From the NCBI RefSeq assembly GCF_010727125.1, contig NZ_AP022564.1:2356001-2420000 (forward strand): a stretch of DNA of 64,000 bases, read 5' to 3'. A model generated the notes under the pieces. It was not told where the DNA came from, did no database searches, and worked only from the letters and a program-made list of their open reading frames with translations. This document shows, piece by piece, positions 31,369 to 39,550 of this stretch. This DNA is from Mycolicibacter terrae (GTDB lineage: Bacteria > Actinomycetota > Actinomycetes > Mycobacteriales > Mycobacteriaceae). A program made the position numbers and the translations under genes. The stretch's first letter is position 1. Every line of letters begins with the position of its first letter.

Positions 31369-31388
31369 GTTTCGCCGCGGTTGTTCGG

Positions 31389-31394
31389 TACGCT
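31389..31394 (+). promoter_or_regulatory. -10 box, leaderless start of the DUF35 gene
   Basis: TACGCT followed by 6 nt and GTG 31401. No Shine-Dalgarno is present. This decides the GTG start. Confidence 0.55.
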
Positions 31395-31400
31395 GACCGG

Positions 31401-31850
31401 GTGCCAACAGCTTCTTCGCAACCGGCCATCGACGGGTGGTACGCCACCGACGACGCCGGTCTCCCCCACCTGATCGGCGCTAAGTGTCCGCAGTGCGGCA
31501 CGTATGTGTTCCCGCCGCGGGAGAACAACTGCCCCAGCCCCGCCTGCGACGGCGACGTGCTGGAGCCGGTTGCCCTGTCCCGGCGCGGCACGATCTGGAG
31601 TTACACCGAGAACCGCTACCTGCCCCCGGCGCCCTACCCGCCCGCTGATCCGTTCGAGCCGTTCGCGATCGCCGCGGTGGAGCTCGCCGACGAGGGCCTG
31701 ATCGTGCTGGGCAAGGTCGTCGAGGGCACCCTGGCCGCGGACCTGAAGGTCGGTATGGAGATGGAGCTGACCACCATGCCGCTCTACACCGATGACGACG
31801 GCGTGCAGCGCACCGTCTACGCGTGGAAGAAGGTGGATTCCCATGGCTGA
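31401..31850 (+). CDS. DUF35 OB-fold / Zn-ribbon acyl-CoA-binding protein (Rv1628c-like)
   Basis: 149 residues. Rubredoxin-like zinc ribbon at the N terminus (CPQCGTYVFPP...CPSPAC, four cysteines, ~residues 32-55) followed by an OB-fold (SRRGTIWSYTENRYLPP...). Members of this family pair with SCP-x-type thiolases or aldolases such as Ltp2-ChsH2 in steroid side-chain degradation and contribute to acyl-CoA binding. It overlaps the thiolase gene by 8 nt, indicating a two-subunit enzyme. Regulated probably by KstR through the upstream box. Confidence 0.88.
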   Translation: MPTASSQPAIDGWYATDDAGLPHLIGAKCPQCGTYVFPPRENNCPSPACDGDVLEPVALSRRGTIWSYTENRYLPPAPYPPADPFEPFAIAAVELADEGLIVLGKVVEGTLAADLKVGMEMELTTMPLYTDDDGVQRTVYAWKKVDSHG

Positions 31851-33039
31851 GCCGCTGTACATCCTGGGTGCGGGCATGCACCCATGGGGCAAGTGGGGCC
31901 GCGACTTCACCGAGTACGGCGTGGTCGCCGCTCGTGCCGCCCTGGCCGAGGCGGGCCTGGACTGGCGTCAGATCCAGCTGGTGGCCGGCGCGGACACCAT
32001 CCGCAACGGCTACCCCGGCTTCATCGCCGGTTCGACGTTCGCCCAGAAGCTCGGCTGGAACGGCGTTCCGGTGTCGTCGTCGTACGCCGCCTGCGCGTCC
32101 GGGTCCCAGGCGCTGCAGAGCGCCCGGGCGCACATCCTGGCCGGGTTCTGCGACGTGGCGCTGGTGATCGGCGCCGACACCACCCCCAAGGGCGCGTTCG
32201 CTCCGGTCGGCGGTGAGCGCAAGAACGACCCGGACTGGCAGCGGTTCCACCTGATCGGGGCGATGAACCCGGTGTACTTCGCGCTGCTGGCACGCCGGCG
32301 GATGGACCTCTACGGCGCCACCTCCGAGGACTTCGCGAGCGTGAAGGTGAAGAACTCCCGGCACGGTTTGAGCAACCCGAATGCCCGCTACCGCAAGGAG
32401 TCTGCGGTCGAAGACGTGTTGGCCAGCCCGGTGGTGTCCGACCCGCTGCGTCAGCTCGACATCTGCGCCACCTCCGACGGTGCGGCGGCACTGATCGTGG
32501 CCAGCGCGGAATTCACCCGCAAGCACCTGGGTTCGCTCGAGGGTGTGCCGTCGGTGCGGGCGGTGTCCACCGTGACCCCGCAGTACCCGCAGCACCTTCC
32601 CGAGTTGCCGGACATCGCAACGGATTCCACCGCGGTGGTGGCGGCCCCGGAGCGGGTGTTCAAGGACCAGATTTTGGACGCGGCCTACGCCGAGGCCGGG
32701 ATCGGCCCAGAGGACGTCAGCCTGGCCGAGGTCTACGACCTGTCCACCGCGCTGGAGCTGGACTGGTACGAGCACCTGGGCCTGTGCGCCAAGGGCGAAG
32801 GCGAGCAGTTGCTGCGCAGCGGCGCCACCACCATCGGCGGACGGGTGCCGGTGAACCCGTCCGGCGGGCTGGCCTGCTTCGGTGAGGCGATCCCGGCGCA
32901 GGCGATTGCCCAGGTGTGTGAGCTGACCTGGCAGTTGCGCGGGACCGCCACCGGCCGGCAGGTCGAGGGCGCCAAGGTGGGCGTGACGGCCAACCAGGGC
33001 CTGTTCGGGCACGGCTCGTCGGTGATCGTCGCCCGCTAG
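31843..33039 (+). CDS. Thiolase-like lipid-transfer protein (Rv1627c-like)
   Basis: 398 residues of the SCP-x/non-specific lipid-transfer thiolase family. The active-site cysteine region is SSSYAACASGSQALQSA (~residue 86), the C-terminal conserved loops are NPSGGLACFGEAIPA and NQGLFGHGSSVIV. Likely performs a thiolytic or retro-aldol carbon-carbon cleavage on a steroid or fatty acyl-CoA jointly with the DUF35 partner. ATG 31843 overlaps the upstream gene, so translation is coupled. Mtb homologue about 402 residues. Confidence 0.9.
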   Translation: MAEPLYILGAGMHPWGKWGRDFTEYGVVAARAALAEAGLDWRQIQLVAGADTIRNGYPGFIAGSTFAQKLGWNGVPVSSSYAACASGSQALQSARAHILAGFCDVALVIGADTTPKGAFAPVGGERKNDPDWQRFHLIGAMNPVYFALLARRRMDLYGATSEDFASVKVKNSRHGLSNPNARYRKESAVEDVLASPVVSDPLRQLDICATSDGAAALIVASAEFTRKHLGSLEGVPSVRAVSTVTPQYPQHLPELPDIATDSTAVVAAPERVFKDQILDAAYAEAGIGPEDVSLAEVYDLSTALELDWYEHLGLCAKGEGEQLLRSGATTIGGRVPVNPSGGLACFGEAIPAQAIAQVCELTWQLRGTATGRQVEGAKVGVTANQGLFGHGSSVIVAR

Positions 33040-33059
33040 GTTCGGACTACCTCCCCCGT

Positions 33060-33115
33060 GAGCGTGCGCGTCTGCGCACGACACGCCGAGCAACGGCGTA
33101 CAACCGTGCACGCTC
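33060..33115 (-). repeat. 56-bp dispersed element, copy A
   Basis: Read on the minus strand it starts GAGCGTGCACGGTTGTAC and ends CGCGCACGCTC, with inverted termini GAGCGTGC/GCACGCTC. Same length and ends as copies at 44574 and 52232. It lies between the thiolase and DUF167 genes. Confidence 0.85.
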
Positions 33116-33152
33116 GGAAGGCGCGCGCCGGTGCCCCTGGCAAAATGCGGTC

Positions 33153-33389
33153 ATGAGCGGCACTGAAACCGTCGTCGTCAAAATCAAACCGGGCAGTCGC
33201 AAGGGTCCGCTGGTGGAGACCGATGACGACGGTCAGTTGACGGTCTACGTGCGCGAACCCGCCGTCGACGGCAAAGCCAACTCGGCGGTGATCCGGGTGC
33301 TGGCCGAGCATTTCGGGGTGCCGCGCAGTCGGGTCGAACTGGCCTCAGGAGCCGGGGCGCGGGTCAAGCGCTTCCGGGTCGATCGGTAG
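33153..33389 (+). CDS. DUF167 (UPF0235/YggU) family protein
   Basis: 78 residues, complete small alpha/beta domain: VVVKIKPGSRKGPLVE, LTVYVREPAVDGKANSAVIRVLAEHFGVPRSRVEL, ending GARVKRFRVDR. Widespread family without known function. The 3' end overlaps the convergent PEP-synthase-like gene by 26 bp. Confidence 0.85.
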   Translation: MSGTETVVVKIKPGSRKGPLVETDDDGQLTVYVREPAVDGKANSAVIRVLAEHFGVPRSRVELASGAGARVKRFRVDR

Positions 33390-35745
33390 TCGGCGCGCCG
33401 AGAATCCGCACGGTACCCTGCGATCCGTCGATCTCGACGAGCGCCCCATCGGGGATCGCCCGGGTGCCGTTGCCCGTCCCAATCACACAAGGGATTCCGA
33501 GTTCGCGGGCGATGATCGCCGCGTGCGACAGCGTCCCGCCGACGTCGATCGCCATGCCGGCGACCGTCATAAACGTCATCACCCACGATGGATCGGTGGT
33601 ATGCGCGATGAGCACCTCATCCGCGCCGAGCACCACGGCCGAGGCGGGTTCGGTCACCACACGCGCGCGCCCGCGGGCACGACCCGGACTGGCGCCGACC
33701 CCGGTGATGATCGACGGCACACCTTCGACGGTGCCGCACGACTGCTCGCCCGGATTACCGGCGAACGACAGCGGGGGCTCCAGCGTGGCGTATTGCGAAC
33801 GGATGCGTTGGCGGGCAGTGATATCGGCCGACGTCAGGTGCACATTCGATTGGAGCTCACCCAGCGTATGCCAGACGGCATCGCCGCCCAGGAAGGCCAC
33901 CGCGTGGCGGGCGACATCGAGGTCTTGCAGGAACGCCGCCTTGCCGATCTCCCGACCGACCAACGCTCGACGAGCCATGGCGATCAGACGCGCGACCGCC
34001 CGGCGGCACGGGCGCGGAACCGATGCGCACAACTCCGCCTCTGCCCGACGTCGTTCATCGCGGCGTGCTTCCAGTGCCGCAACGCGATCACGCAGGCGGT
34101 CACCATCAACCCAGGCCTGTGCGGCATGCAGCACCGGCTCGGGGTCCTGACGCCATGACGCGGAGGCGATCTCTCCCTCGTCGGGACCGTGGAATCCATG
34201 CTCAGAAATGAAGTGCTCCAAAGAGATCCGGCCTCCGGCCAGGAGCCACAGATCCCGGGCAAGGTGAACCTCCGGAAGGTCGCCGTCTCCGGAGAGCAGG
34301 TCGATCACCCGGCTTCCGGCAAACCGCTCCACGGCCTGGTACAGGGACTGGCACAAGTAGGTCTGCATGGTGTGAACGGCCAGTGTTTCGCCGAAACGCG
34401 CTGCGGCCCCGGCCAATAACGCAAGGGGGTCTACCGCGGGCGCCGGCACCTCCCGCTGCCATGCCCGTCGCGAGATCGCACTGACCCGTCCTAGACGGCG
34501 GCTCAGCATGCCCAGGGCGATCGGGGCGCGCGCCGTCATCCGCAACGCGGTCGCGACACGCGCACCCAGCGGCGCTGCATCGACGTCGTCGGCCGCTCCG
34601 AGCAGCTGCTCACTGAATGCCTTGGGATCCACGCCGGGGACCTGGGCGACTTGGCTCAACAGCAGATCGACCGACAGCACCGGCCAACCCCGGGCGAGCG
34701 TGAGAAGCGGCACCCGCCCGTCCTCGCGCCTCGATACGACGCCGAGCCGGATCTGGGATTCGCGTTGTGCCATGGTCAGTCCCGCGCTCCACATCGACCA
34801 GGTCAGCGGCGTGGGTACTCCGGGCAGCGCCTCGCCGATGTTCACCCGGGTCCAGCGACTGCCGGGAGGGCGCGGCGGATCGTAGAATTCGACAGCTTTG
34901 GCTCTCGCCTGCAACGCGTCGAATGTGGTGACGGGACGAGCCTGCAGAATCCAGATTTTCCCCTGCCCGTCGAGGGCCCATTCGATGTCCTGTGGCCGGC
35001 CGTACCAGCGCTCAATCGCCAGCGCATCTTGCGCGATCTCACGAATCTGGTTCTCGGACAACGAGAGTTGCACCATGTTCCACTGGCCACGCTCAATCGT
35101 CAGGATCTCCAACGAATTTTTGTCGACGACGACGCGGTCCGGCGTCACCATCCCGGAGACAACGGCCTGCCCCAGCCCTTGTACGGATTCCAAGACAAGT
35201 CGGTCACGACAGCCGGTCAGGGGGTCAATGGTAAAGGCGACGCCGGCGCACGATGCGCAGATCTGGCGCTGGACAACAACACCCATCCCGGACTCTGCAG
35301 ATCCCAGTCCTCGGGTGCGACCGTATTGACGGGCCCGTGGCGATGACGTCGAAGTCCAACAGTCTCGGACGGCGTCGAGCAGTTGTTCCACCCCTGTGAC
35401 ATTGAGCGCTGTCTCGTAGATTCCCGCGTGCGAAGCGGTGGCTCCATCCTCGGCCAACGCTGATGAACGGACAGCCACGGCAACGTCCGGGCCCAGGGCC
35501 CGATAGCTCGCCACGATCGCGTCGCGGACCTCGTCCGAAGGTGTCACGGGCAGGCCGGCGGCGACGGCTTCCTGGTATGCCGCGACGCCGATGACGAACC
35601 CGTCGGGGACCGAAAGGCCGGCCGCCAGCAACTCGCCCAGATTGGCGCCCTTGCCGCCGCTGAATCCGGCATCGGCGGCACGGATATCAGCCAGGGCCTT
35701 GATGATCGGTGTATTCATCTGTCCCGGCGTTATGGCGCGGTCCAA
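33364..35745 (-). CDS. PEP/pyruvate-binding enzyme, rifampin-phosphotransferase-like architecture
   Basis: 793 residues. ATP-grasp domain first (~10-300: FSGGKGANLGELLAAGLSVP, VAVRSSALAEDGATASHAG, DIEWALDGQGKIWILQARP), then a ~350-residue helical middle, then the swivelling phosphohistidine domain with GGTLSHAAIIARELGIPCV (His ~741). There is no C-terminal PEP-binding barrel, unlike PEP synthase or pyruvate phosphate dikinase. This order and lack are those of rifampin phosphotransferase, which phosphorylates rifampin with ATP; the true substrate here is unknown. TTG 35745 has GGAGG 9 nt upstream; ATG 35718 is an alternative. No rifampin-associated GGGGCTTG inverted repeat is seen upstream. 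Confidence 0.75.
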   Translation of the reverse strand: MDRAITPGQMNTPIIKALADIRAADAGFSGGKGANLGELLAAGLSVPDGFVIGVAAYQEAVAAGLPVTPSDEVRDAIVASYRALGPDVAVAVRSSALAEDGATASHAGIYETALNVTGVEQLLDAVRDCWTSTSSPRARQYGRTRGLGSAESGMGVVVQRQICASCAGVAFTIDPLTGCRDRLVLESVQGLGQAVVSGMVTPDRVVVDKNSLEILTIERGQWNMVQLSLSENQIREIAQDALAIERWYGRPQDIEWALDGQGKIWILQARPVTTFDALQARAKAVEFYDPPRPPGSRWTRVNIGEALPGVPTPLTWSMWSAGLTMAQRESQIRLGVVSRREDGRVPLLTLARGWPVLSVDLLLSQVAQVPGVDPKAFSEQLLGAADDVDAAPLGARVATALRMTARAPIALGMLSRRLGRVSAISRRAWQREVPAPAVDPLALLAGAAARFGETLAVHTMQTYLCQSLYQAVERFAGSRVIDLLSGDGDLPEVHLARDLWLLAGGRISLEHFISEHGFHGPDEGEIASASWRQDPEPVLHAAQAWVDGDRLRDRVAALEARRDERRRAEAELCASVPRPCRRAVARLIAMARRALVGREIGKAAFLQDLDVARHAVAFLGGDAVWHTLGELQSNVHLTSADITARQRIRSQYATLEPPLSFAGNPGEQSCGTVEGVPSIITGVGASPGRARGRARVVTEPASAVVLGADEVLIAHTTDPSWVMTFMTVAGMAIDVGGTLSHAAIIARELGIPCVIGTGNGTRAIPDGALVEIDGSQGTVRILGAPTTDRPGSA

Positions 35746-36086
35746 GCGTGGCGTCCTCCGATCTTTGCGTCCGTCGGATCACGCTAACGCGACGCCCTCC
35801 GGTTCGGAAGCGGTATCACCGAAGCGGGGTGAGGACGGGCCCAATCCTGAGAAAGCCGCTGCCGGGGCGGTTGTCCGAGGGGTGATCCGGATGTTTTCTT
35901 ACAATATGCATTTATATTTTTGAACGACTGTCAGCGTCGAGTGCACTCCTCGGCCCGGAGATCTGCGCTTTCGTTCGACCGTAGAGACCTCCGGTCTATC
36001 CAGGTTGGATTCGAGATTTGGGCCTTCAGCTCCCCCGCGTTCACCAGGCACTACGCATCCCTATATCGCGACGCCCAGGATCGTTT

Positions 36087-36100
36087 TAGAACAAGTTCTA
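36087..36100. promoter_or_regulatory. KstR-type operator before the porin gene
   Basis: TAGAACAAGTTCTA is a perfect palindrome around a 2-bp centre and matches TNNAACNNGTTNNA at every fixed position. It lies 87 bp upstream of the TTG start at 36187. Confidence 0.65.
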
Positions 36101-36104
36101 GTTT

Positions 36105-36116
36105 TTTGTATACAAA
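36105..36116. promoter_or_regulatory. Perfect palindrome TTTGTATACAAA, GntR-type candidate operator
   Basis: Contains GT-N2-AC, the core of GntR-family operators. A possible -10 (TAGCCT, 36133-36138) stands about 17 bp downstream, so the palindrome would overlap the -35. A GntR-family gene lies at 39637-40293; that it acts here is inference. Confidence 0.4.
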
Positions 36117-36186
36117 TTAGGTGGGTCTCAGTTAGCCTCATCTCGTCCCTCTCCGTGCTGTGCATCACTAACCCGAAGGAGACCCC

Positions 36187-37278
36187 TTGCACGCCACAGT
36201 TCGCCCCTACGCCACCGCCGGTGTGGCACTTGTCGGGGCCAGCCTCATTGCGGCGACGCCGGTGGCCCCGCCACTGCCCGCCCTGTCGGATGCCCTTTCC
36301 CCCGCGGTGCAGTTGACCGGGGCGTGGGAGGACGTCGTCAACACCGCCTCGGCCAACCTGACCGCGCTGCTGAACAACTGGTACCTGGCTCCCGGGGTTG
36401 GGATGCAGCAGTTCTGGGCCAATCAGCTGGACTACGCCGACCAACTGGCCAACGATCCGGCCGGCTCGACGAACTCGGTGAACGAGCAGATTCAGCTGCA
36501 TTTGAATGCGGTGGTCTCGGGCTGGGCGTTGCAAAACACCACCGACGAGACCAGCGCCACCGTGCTCAACCACACCATGGACAGCAGCCATCAACTGATG
36601 TTCGGGCAGGTCGCCGGCTACCTTCCGCCGGATGTGGATGCGGACTCCATCATGCCGATCATCAACTACCTGGGGTCCCCGGCCAGTGCACTGCTCATGG
36701 CGTCCATCGGACCCATGATCAGTCCATGGATCGCGTTGCTCAACGGCATCACCGACGGTGACAACCCGTTCGACATCCTGGCCAACATGGGCGGCGCGTT
36801 CTTCAACGGCGCCACGCTGAACCTGGATGCACTGTTGCCGATGATCAACGAATCCGGGTACTTCCCCGCGGGCATGAGCATGGATCATCTGGACTTCGCG
36901 TTTGCCGGGTTGCTGTCTACCGGTGCGGCCACGGTGAGCTACCAGGTGTTGGGGCCCGGGGGCGAGGTCGCCGCCGAGGTGCCCGCGATCGGTGGCTCGC
37001 TGTTCCAAAGTGTGGGCATCGAATTCAGCGGGGTGCCGGTGCTGGGCACCCTGGACCTCAACAGTGCCGCGGTCGGGCCGATCGCAGCGTGGCAGGCCTG
37101 GGGCCAAACGGTCGGTGCCCTGCTGGGCTCGGGGTGGGATGGCAAGGGCCCGGTGGTGGTGACCCCGCCGCTAGCCGACGCCAGCCTTCCGCTACTGCCC
37201 ACCGATCTGGTCGATGACGGCGGCACCGGTGCGGCTACCGACGCATTCGGCTGGCTGGGCGACCTGCTCGGACTCTGA
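36187..37278 (+). CDS. Secreted GjpA-type outer membrane porin (putative)
   Basis: 363 residues. Signal peptide: MHATVRPYATAGVALVGASL then AATPVAPP. The mature protein is Ala/Leu/Gly/Asn-rich with repeated amphipathic segments (VNTASANLTALLNNWYLAPG, FWANQLDYADQLAN, FNGATLNLDALLPMI) as in the mycobacterial/Gordonia GjpA porin family as I remember it; this assignment is from overall pattern and not a motif. Start TTG 36187 is supported by AAGGAG with a 5-nt spacer; no ATG or GTG fits. A KstR-like and a GntR-like site lie upstream. The PGRS protein follows after 47 bp on the same strand, probably in one transcript. Confidence 0.6.
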   Translation: MHATVRPYATAGVALVGASLIAATPVAPPLPALSDALSPAVQLTGAWEDVVNTASANLTALLNNWYLAPGVGMQQFWANQLDYADQLANDPAGSTNSVNEQIQLHLNAVVSGWALQNTTDETSATVLNHTMDSSHQLMFGQVAGYLPPDVDADSIMPIINYLGSPASALLMASIGPMISPWIALLNGITDGDNPFDILANMGGAFFNGATLNLDALLPMINESGYFPAGMSMDHLDFAFAGLLSTGAATVSYQVLGPGGEVAAEVPAIGGSLFQSVGIEFSGVPVLGTLDLNSAAVGPIAAWQAWGQTVGALLGSGWDGKGPVVVTPPLADASLPLLPTDLVDDGGTGAATDAFGWLGDLLGL

Positions 37279-37325
37279 TCTCCCTGAACCCTTATCCCTC
37301 AAGTCGTAGAGAGGTTTCCCTCCAC

Positions 37326-39539
37326 ATGAGTCATCACATCAACGCACGGCGCCATTCTCGAGCGATCGGCGCCGCCAGTACGGTCGGTGCGTTCCTGGCG
37401 TTCGGCATGGCCCCGCTGACCACCGCCCCGCCTGCTCAGGCCGACGAATTCGATTGGATCGCCGATCTTTTCGACACCTCGGCATGGTTGGAGCCAGGCC
37501 CCGCCGAAGTGGGCGCCTTTGAGTGGACCGCCATGATCGATCAGTGGTTCTACGACCCGATTCACGACGGCCTGCAGGCCTGGATCACCAGTGACTTCGG
37601 CGAGATGGTCAACGGCGCCATCAACACCATGGCCGGGCAATACCTGATCGGCAACGGCATCGACGGCACCGCCGAGAACCCCGACGGCGGCAACGGCGGC
37701 CTGTGGTTCGGCGACGGCGGCGACGGCTGGGACAGCACGGATGCCGGCGCGGCAGGCGGCGACGGCGGCAACGCGCCGGGCTGGCTCGGTGACGGCGGCG
37801 ATGGCGGCAACGGCGGTGCGGGTGCCGACGGTGGTGACGGCGGGGCCGGTGGTATCTGGATGGGTATCGGCGGCAACGGCGGCAACGGCGGAGCGTCCCT
37901 CGACCCGAGCGTTGTCGGGGGCAATGGCGGCAATGGCGGCAACGCCTCCGGCTGGTTCTTCGGCAACGGCGGCAACGGCGGCATGGGCGGCGCCGGCGTC
38001 GACGGTGTCGCCGGAACCTGGGCCAACGGCGGCGACGGTAACGGCGGCGCCGGCGGGCTCGGCGGCAGCGGCGGCAATGGCGGCCGCAGCGGGTTTACGT
38101 TCGGAAACGGCGGCAACGGCGGCAACGGCGGGGCCAACGGCAACGGCGGCATCGGCGCCACCGGCACCGCAGAACATCTCAACGGCGGCAACGGCGGGAA
38201 CGCCGGAGTCGATTGGAACGTCGGCCACGGCGGCGCAGCCGGTGAACGAGGCTCCACCATTTTCACCAGCCCCATGTACGGGGAAGCCGGCCAGTTCGGT
38301 CACGCCTCGGATGGTGGCAACGGTGGCAACGGCGGGGACGCTTACCAAGACGGCAATGGCGACTATCTCGGTAACGGCGGCAACGGCGGGACCGGCGGAT
38401 ACGGCGGGGGCTACCTTTCGCCGACCGGGATCGGCGGCGACGGCGGCAACGGCGGCAACGGCGGCGCCGGGGTCAACGGCGGCAACGGCGGAAGCGGCAG
38501 CACCGCCAGCAACAGCGTCAGCGGCAGCCCGGAGCTCGGCGGTAAGGGCGGCGACGGCGGCAACGGCGGTTTCGCCAGCGCCGGGACCGGCGGTAACGGC
38601 GGTAGCGGAGCCTCCGGCCGCGGGGGCGGCGGCGGCAACGGCGGTGATGGCGGTGATGGCGCCACCGACGACCCCACCGTCCAGACCATCGGCGGCAACG
38701 GCGGCAGCGGCGGCTCCGGCTTCTCCCCGGGGTCCGGCGGCAACGGCGGCAACGGCGGCAGCGGAACCTATGCCGGCGGCAACGGCGGCTCGGGTGGCAG
38801 CGGTGGTTCCGGTGGTGGCCATGCGGGCGGCGACGGCGGCAATGGCGGCAACAGCACCGGCTGGCAGCACGACGGCAGCACCTACAGCCGGGGCGGCAAC
38901 GGCGGGGCCGGCGGCCGCGGCGGCGCAGGCACCGACACCACTGCCGCGGGCGCCGGTGGGGCCGGCGGCGCGGGCGGTGACGGCGCCACCGGACCCGGCG
39001 TGGTCAGCGTCGGCGGCAACGGCGGCAACGGCGGCAACGGCGGGGCCAACGCGGGCAGCGTGCTGGCCGGCGGCGGTGCCGGAGGCGACGCCGGAGCCGG
39101 CGGTGCCGGCGGGTTCGGAACCGCCTCCGGCGGCAACGGGGGCAACGGGGGCGCCGGCGGCGCCGGAGCAACCACCGCCGGCAACGGCGGGGACGGCGGC
39201 GCCGGCGGTAACAGCGACGGCGTCGAGACCCCGGTCAACGACCTCGGCTTCGGTCCCAGCCATGCCGGCAACGGAGGCAACGGCGGCGCAGGCGGCAACG
39301 GTGGCGGATATGCCGGCGGCGGCCCCGTCGAGGCCCCCGGCGGTGACGGCGGCGCCGGAGGCAACGGCGGAAACGGAGCCGGAACAGTCGACGGTGGAAC
39401 CGGCGGCAACGGTGGCAACGGCGGCAAATCCGGCGACATCGCAGGCGGCCCCGGCCAAACCGGCAGCGGGCCCACCGGAACCACCGGTGGCACCGGGGGT
39501 ACTGGGGGCGCCGGCGCACAGCCCGCACCCGCCGAGTAG
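37326..39539 (+). CDS. PGRS repeat protein with Sec signal peptide (no PE domain)
   Basis: 737 residues. Signal peptide (STVGAFLAFGMAPLTTAPP, cleavage near AQADEF), a ~90-residue aromatic domain (FDWIADLF, WFYDPIHDGLQAWI), then from ~residue 118 to the end a glycine/asparagine-rich array of GGNGG and GGDGG units typical of mycobacterial PGRS. Unlike PE_PGRS proteins it lacks the ~110-residue PE domain and YxxxD/E export signal, so export is probably by Sec. The same N terminus occurs in the partial gene at 1-419. The repeat region may vary between strains. It ends before a very strong hairpin. Confidence 0.85.
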   Translation: MSHHINARRHSRAIGAASTVGAFLAFGMAPLTTAPPAQADEFDWIADLFDTSAWLEPGPAEVGAFEWTAMIDQWFYDPIHDGLQAWITSDFGEMVNGAINTMAGQYLIGNGIDGTAENPDGGNGGLWFGDGGDGWDSTDAGAAGGDGGNAPGWLGDGGDGGNGGAGADGGDGGAGGIWMGIGGNGGNGGASLDPSVVGGNGGNGGNASGWFFGNGGNGGMGGAGVDGVAGTWANGGDGNGGAGGLGGSGGNGGRSGFTFGNGGNGGNGGANGNGGIGATGTAEHLNGGNGGNAGVDWNVGHGGAAGERGSTIFTSPMYGEAGQFGHASDGGNGGNGGDAYQDGNGDYLGNGGNGGTGGYGGGYLSPTGIGGDGGNGGNGGAGVNGGNGGSGSTASNSVSGSPELGGKGGDGGNGGFASAGTGGNGGSGASGRGGGGGNGGDGGDGATDDPTVQTIGGNGGSGGSGFSPGSGGNGGNGGSGTYAGGNGGSGGSGGSGGGHAGGDGGNGGNSTGWQHDGSTYSRGGNGGAGGRGGAGTDTTAAGAGGAGGAGGDGATGPGVVSVGGNGGNGGNGGANAGSVLAGGGAGGDAGAGGAGGFGTASGGNGGNGGAGGAGATTAGNGGDGGAGGNSDGVETPVNDLGFGPSHAGNGGNGGAGGNGGGYAGGGPVEAPGGDGGAGGNGGNGAGTVDGGTGGNGGNGGKSGDIAGGPGQTGSGPTGTTGGTGGTGGAGAQPAPAE
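37677..39530 (+). repeat. PGRS-type GC-rich repeat array (GGCGGCAAC units)
   Basis: Degenerate nine-base units GGCGGCAAC/GGCGGTGAC repeated for about 1.85 kb inside the coding region. The array keeps all other frames open and produces spurious long frames on both strands. Confidence 0.9.
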
Positions 39540-39550
39540 GCCGACGCCTT

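Larger units (their letters stand above)
35746..36186. other. 441-bp intergenic region, divergent promoters
   Basis: Between the PEP-synthase-like gene (leftward) and the porin gene (rightward). It contains an AT-rich island (about 35890-35925), unusual in this GC-rich window, a KstR-like box (36087-36100) and a separate 12-bp palindrome (36105-36116). Short frames here show no protein-like features; I see no gene. Confidence 0.6.

Noticed and set aside
35920..36120. 66-residue frame before the porin gene
   Set aside because: Overlaps the two operator-like sites and shows no protein-like features or ribosome-binding site.
35746..36186. Rifampin-associated element (GGGGCTTG-N-CAAGCCCC) before the RPH-like gene
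   Set aside because: Looked for and not found on either strand.
37326..37680. PE domain in the PGRS protein
   Set aside because: The N terminus has a hydrophobic Sec signal and an aromatic domain; no PE helical hairpin with Pro-Glu motif and YxxxD/E.
37299..39458. 719-residue frame antisense to the PGRS gene and a 603-residue frame in a second plus frame
   Set aside because: Both result from the GGC/GGN repeat keeping every frame open; they are pure Ala/Val or Pro/Ala repeats without start signals.
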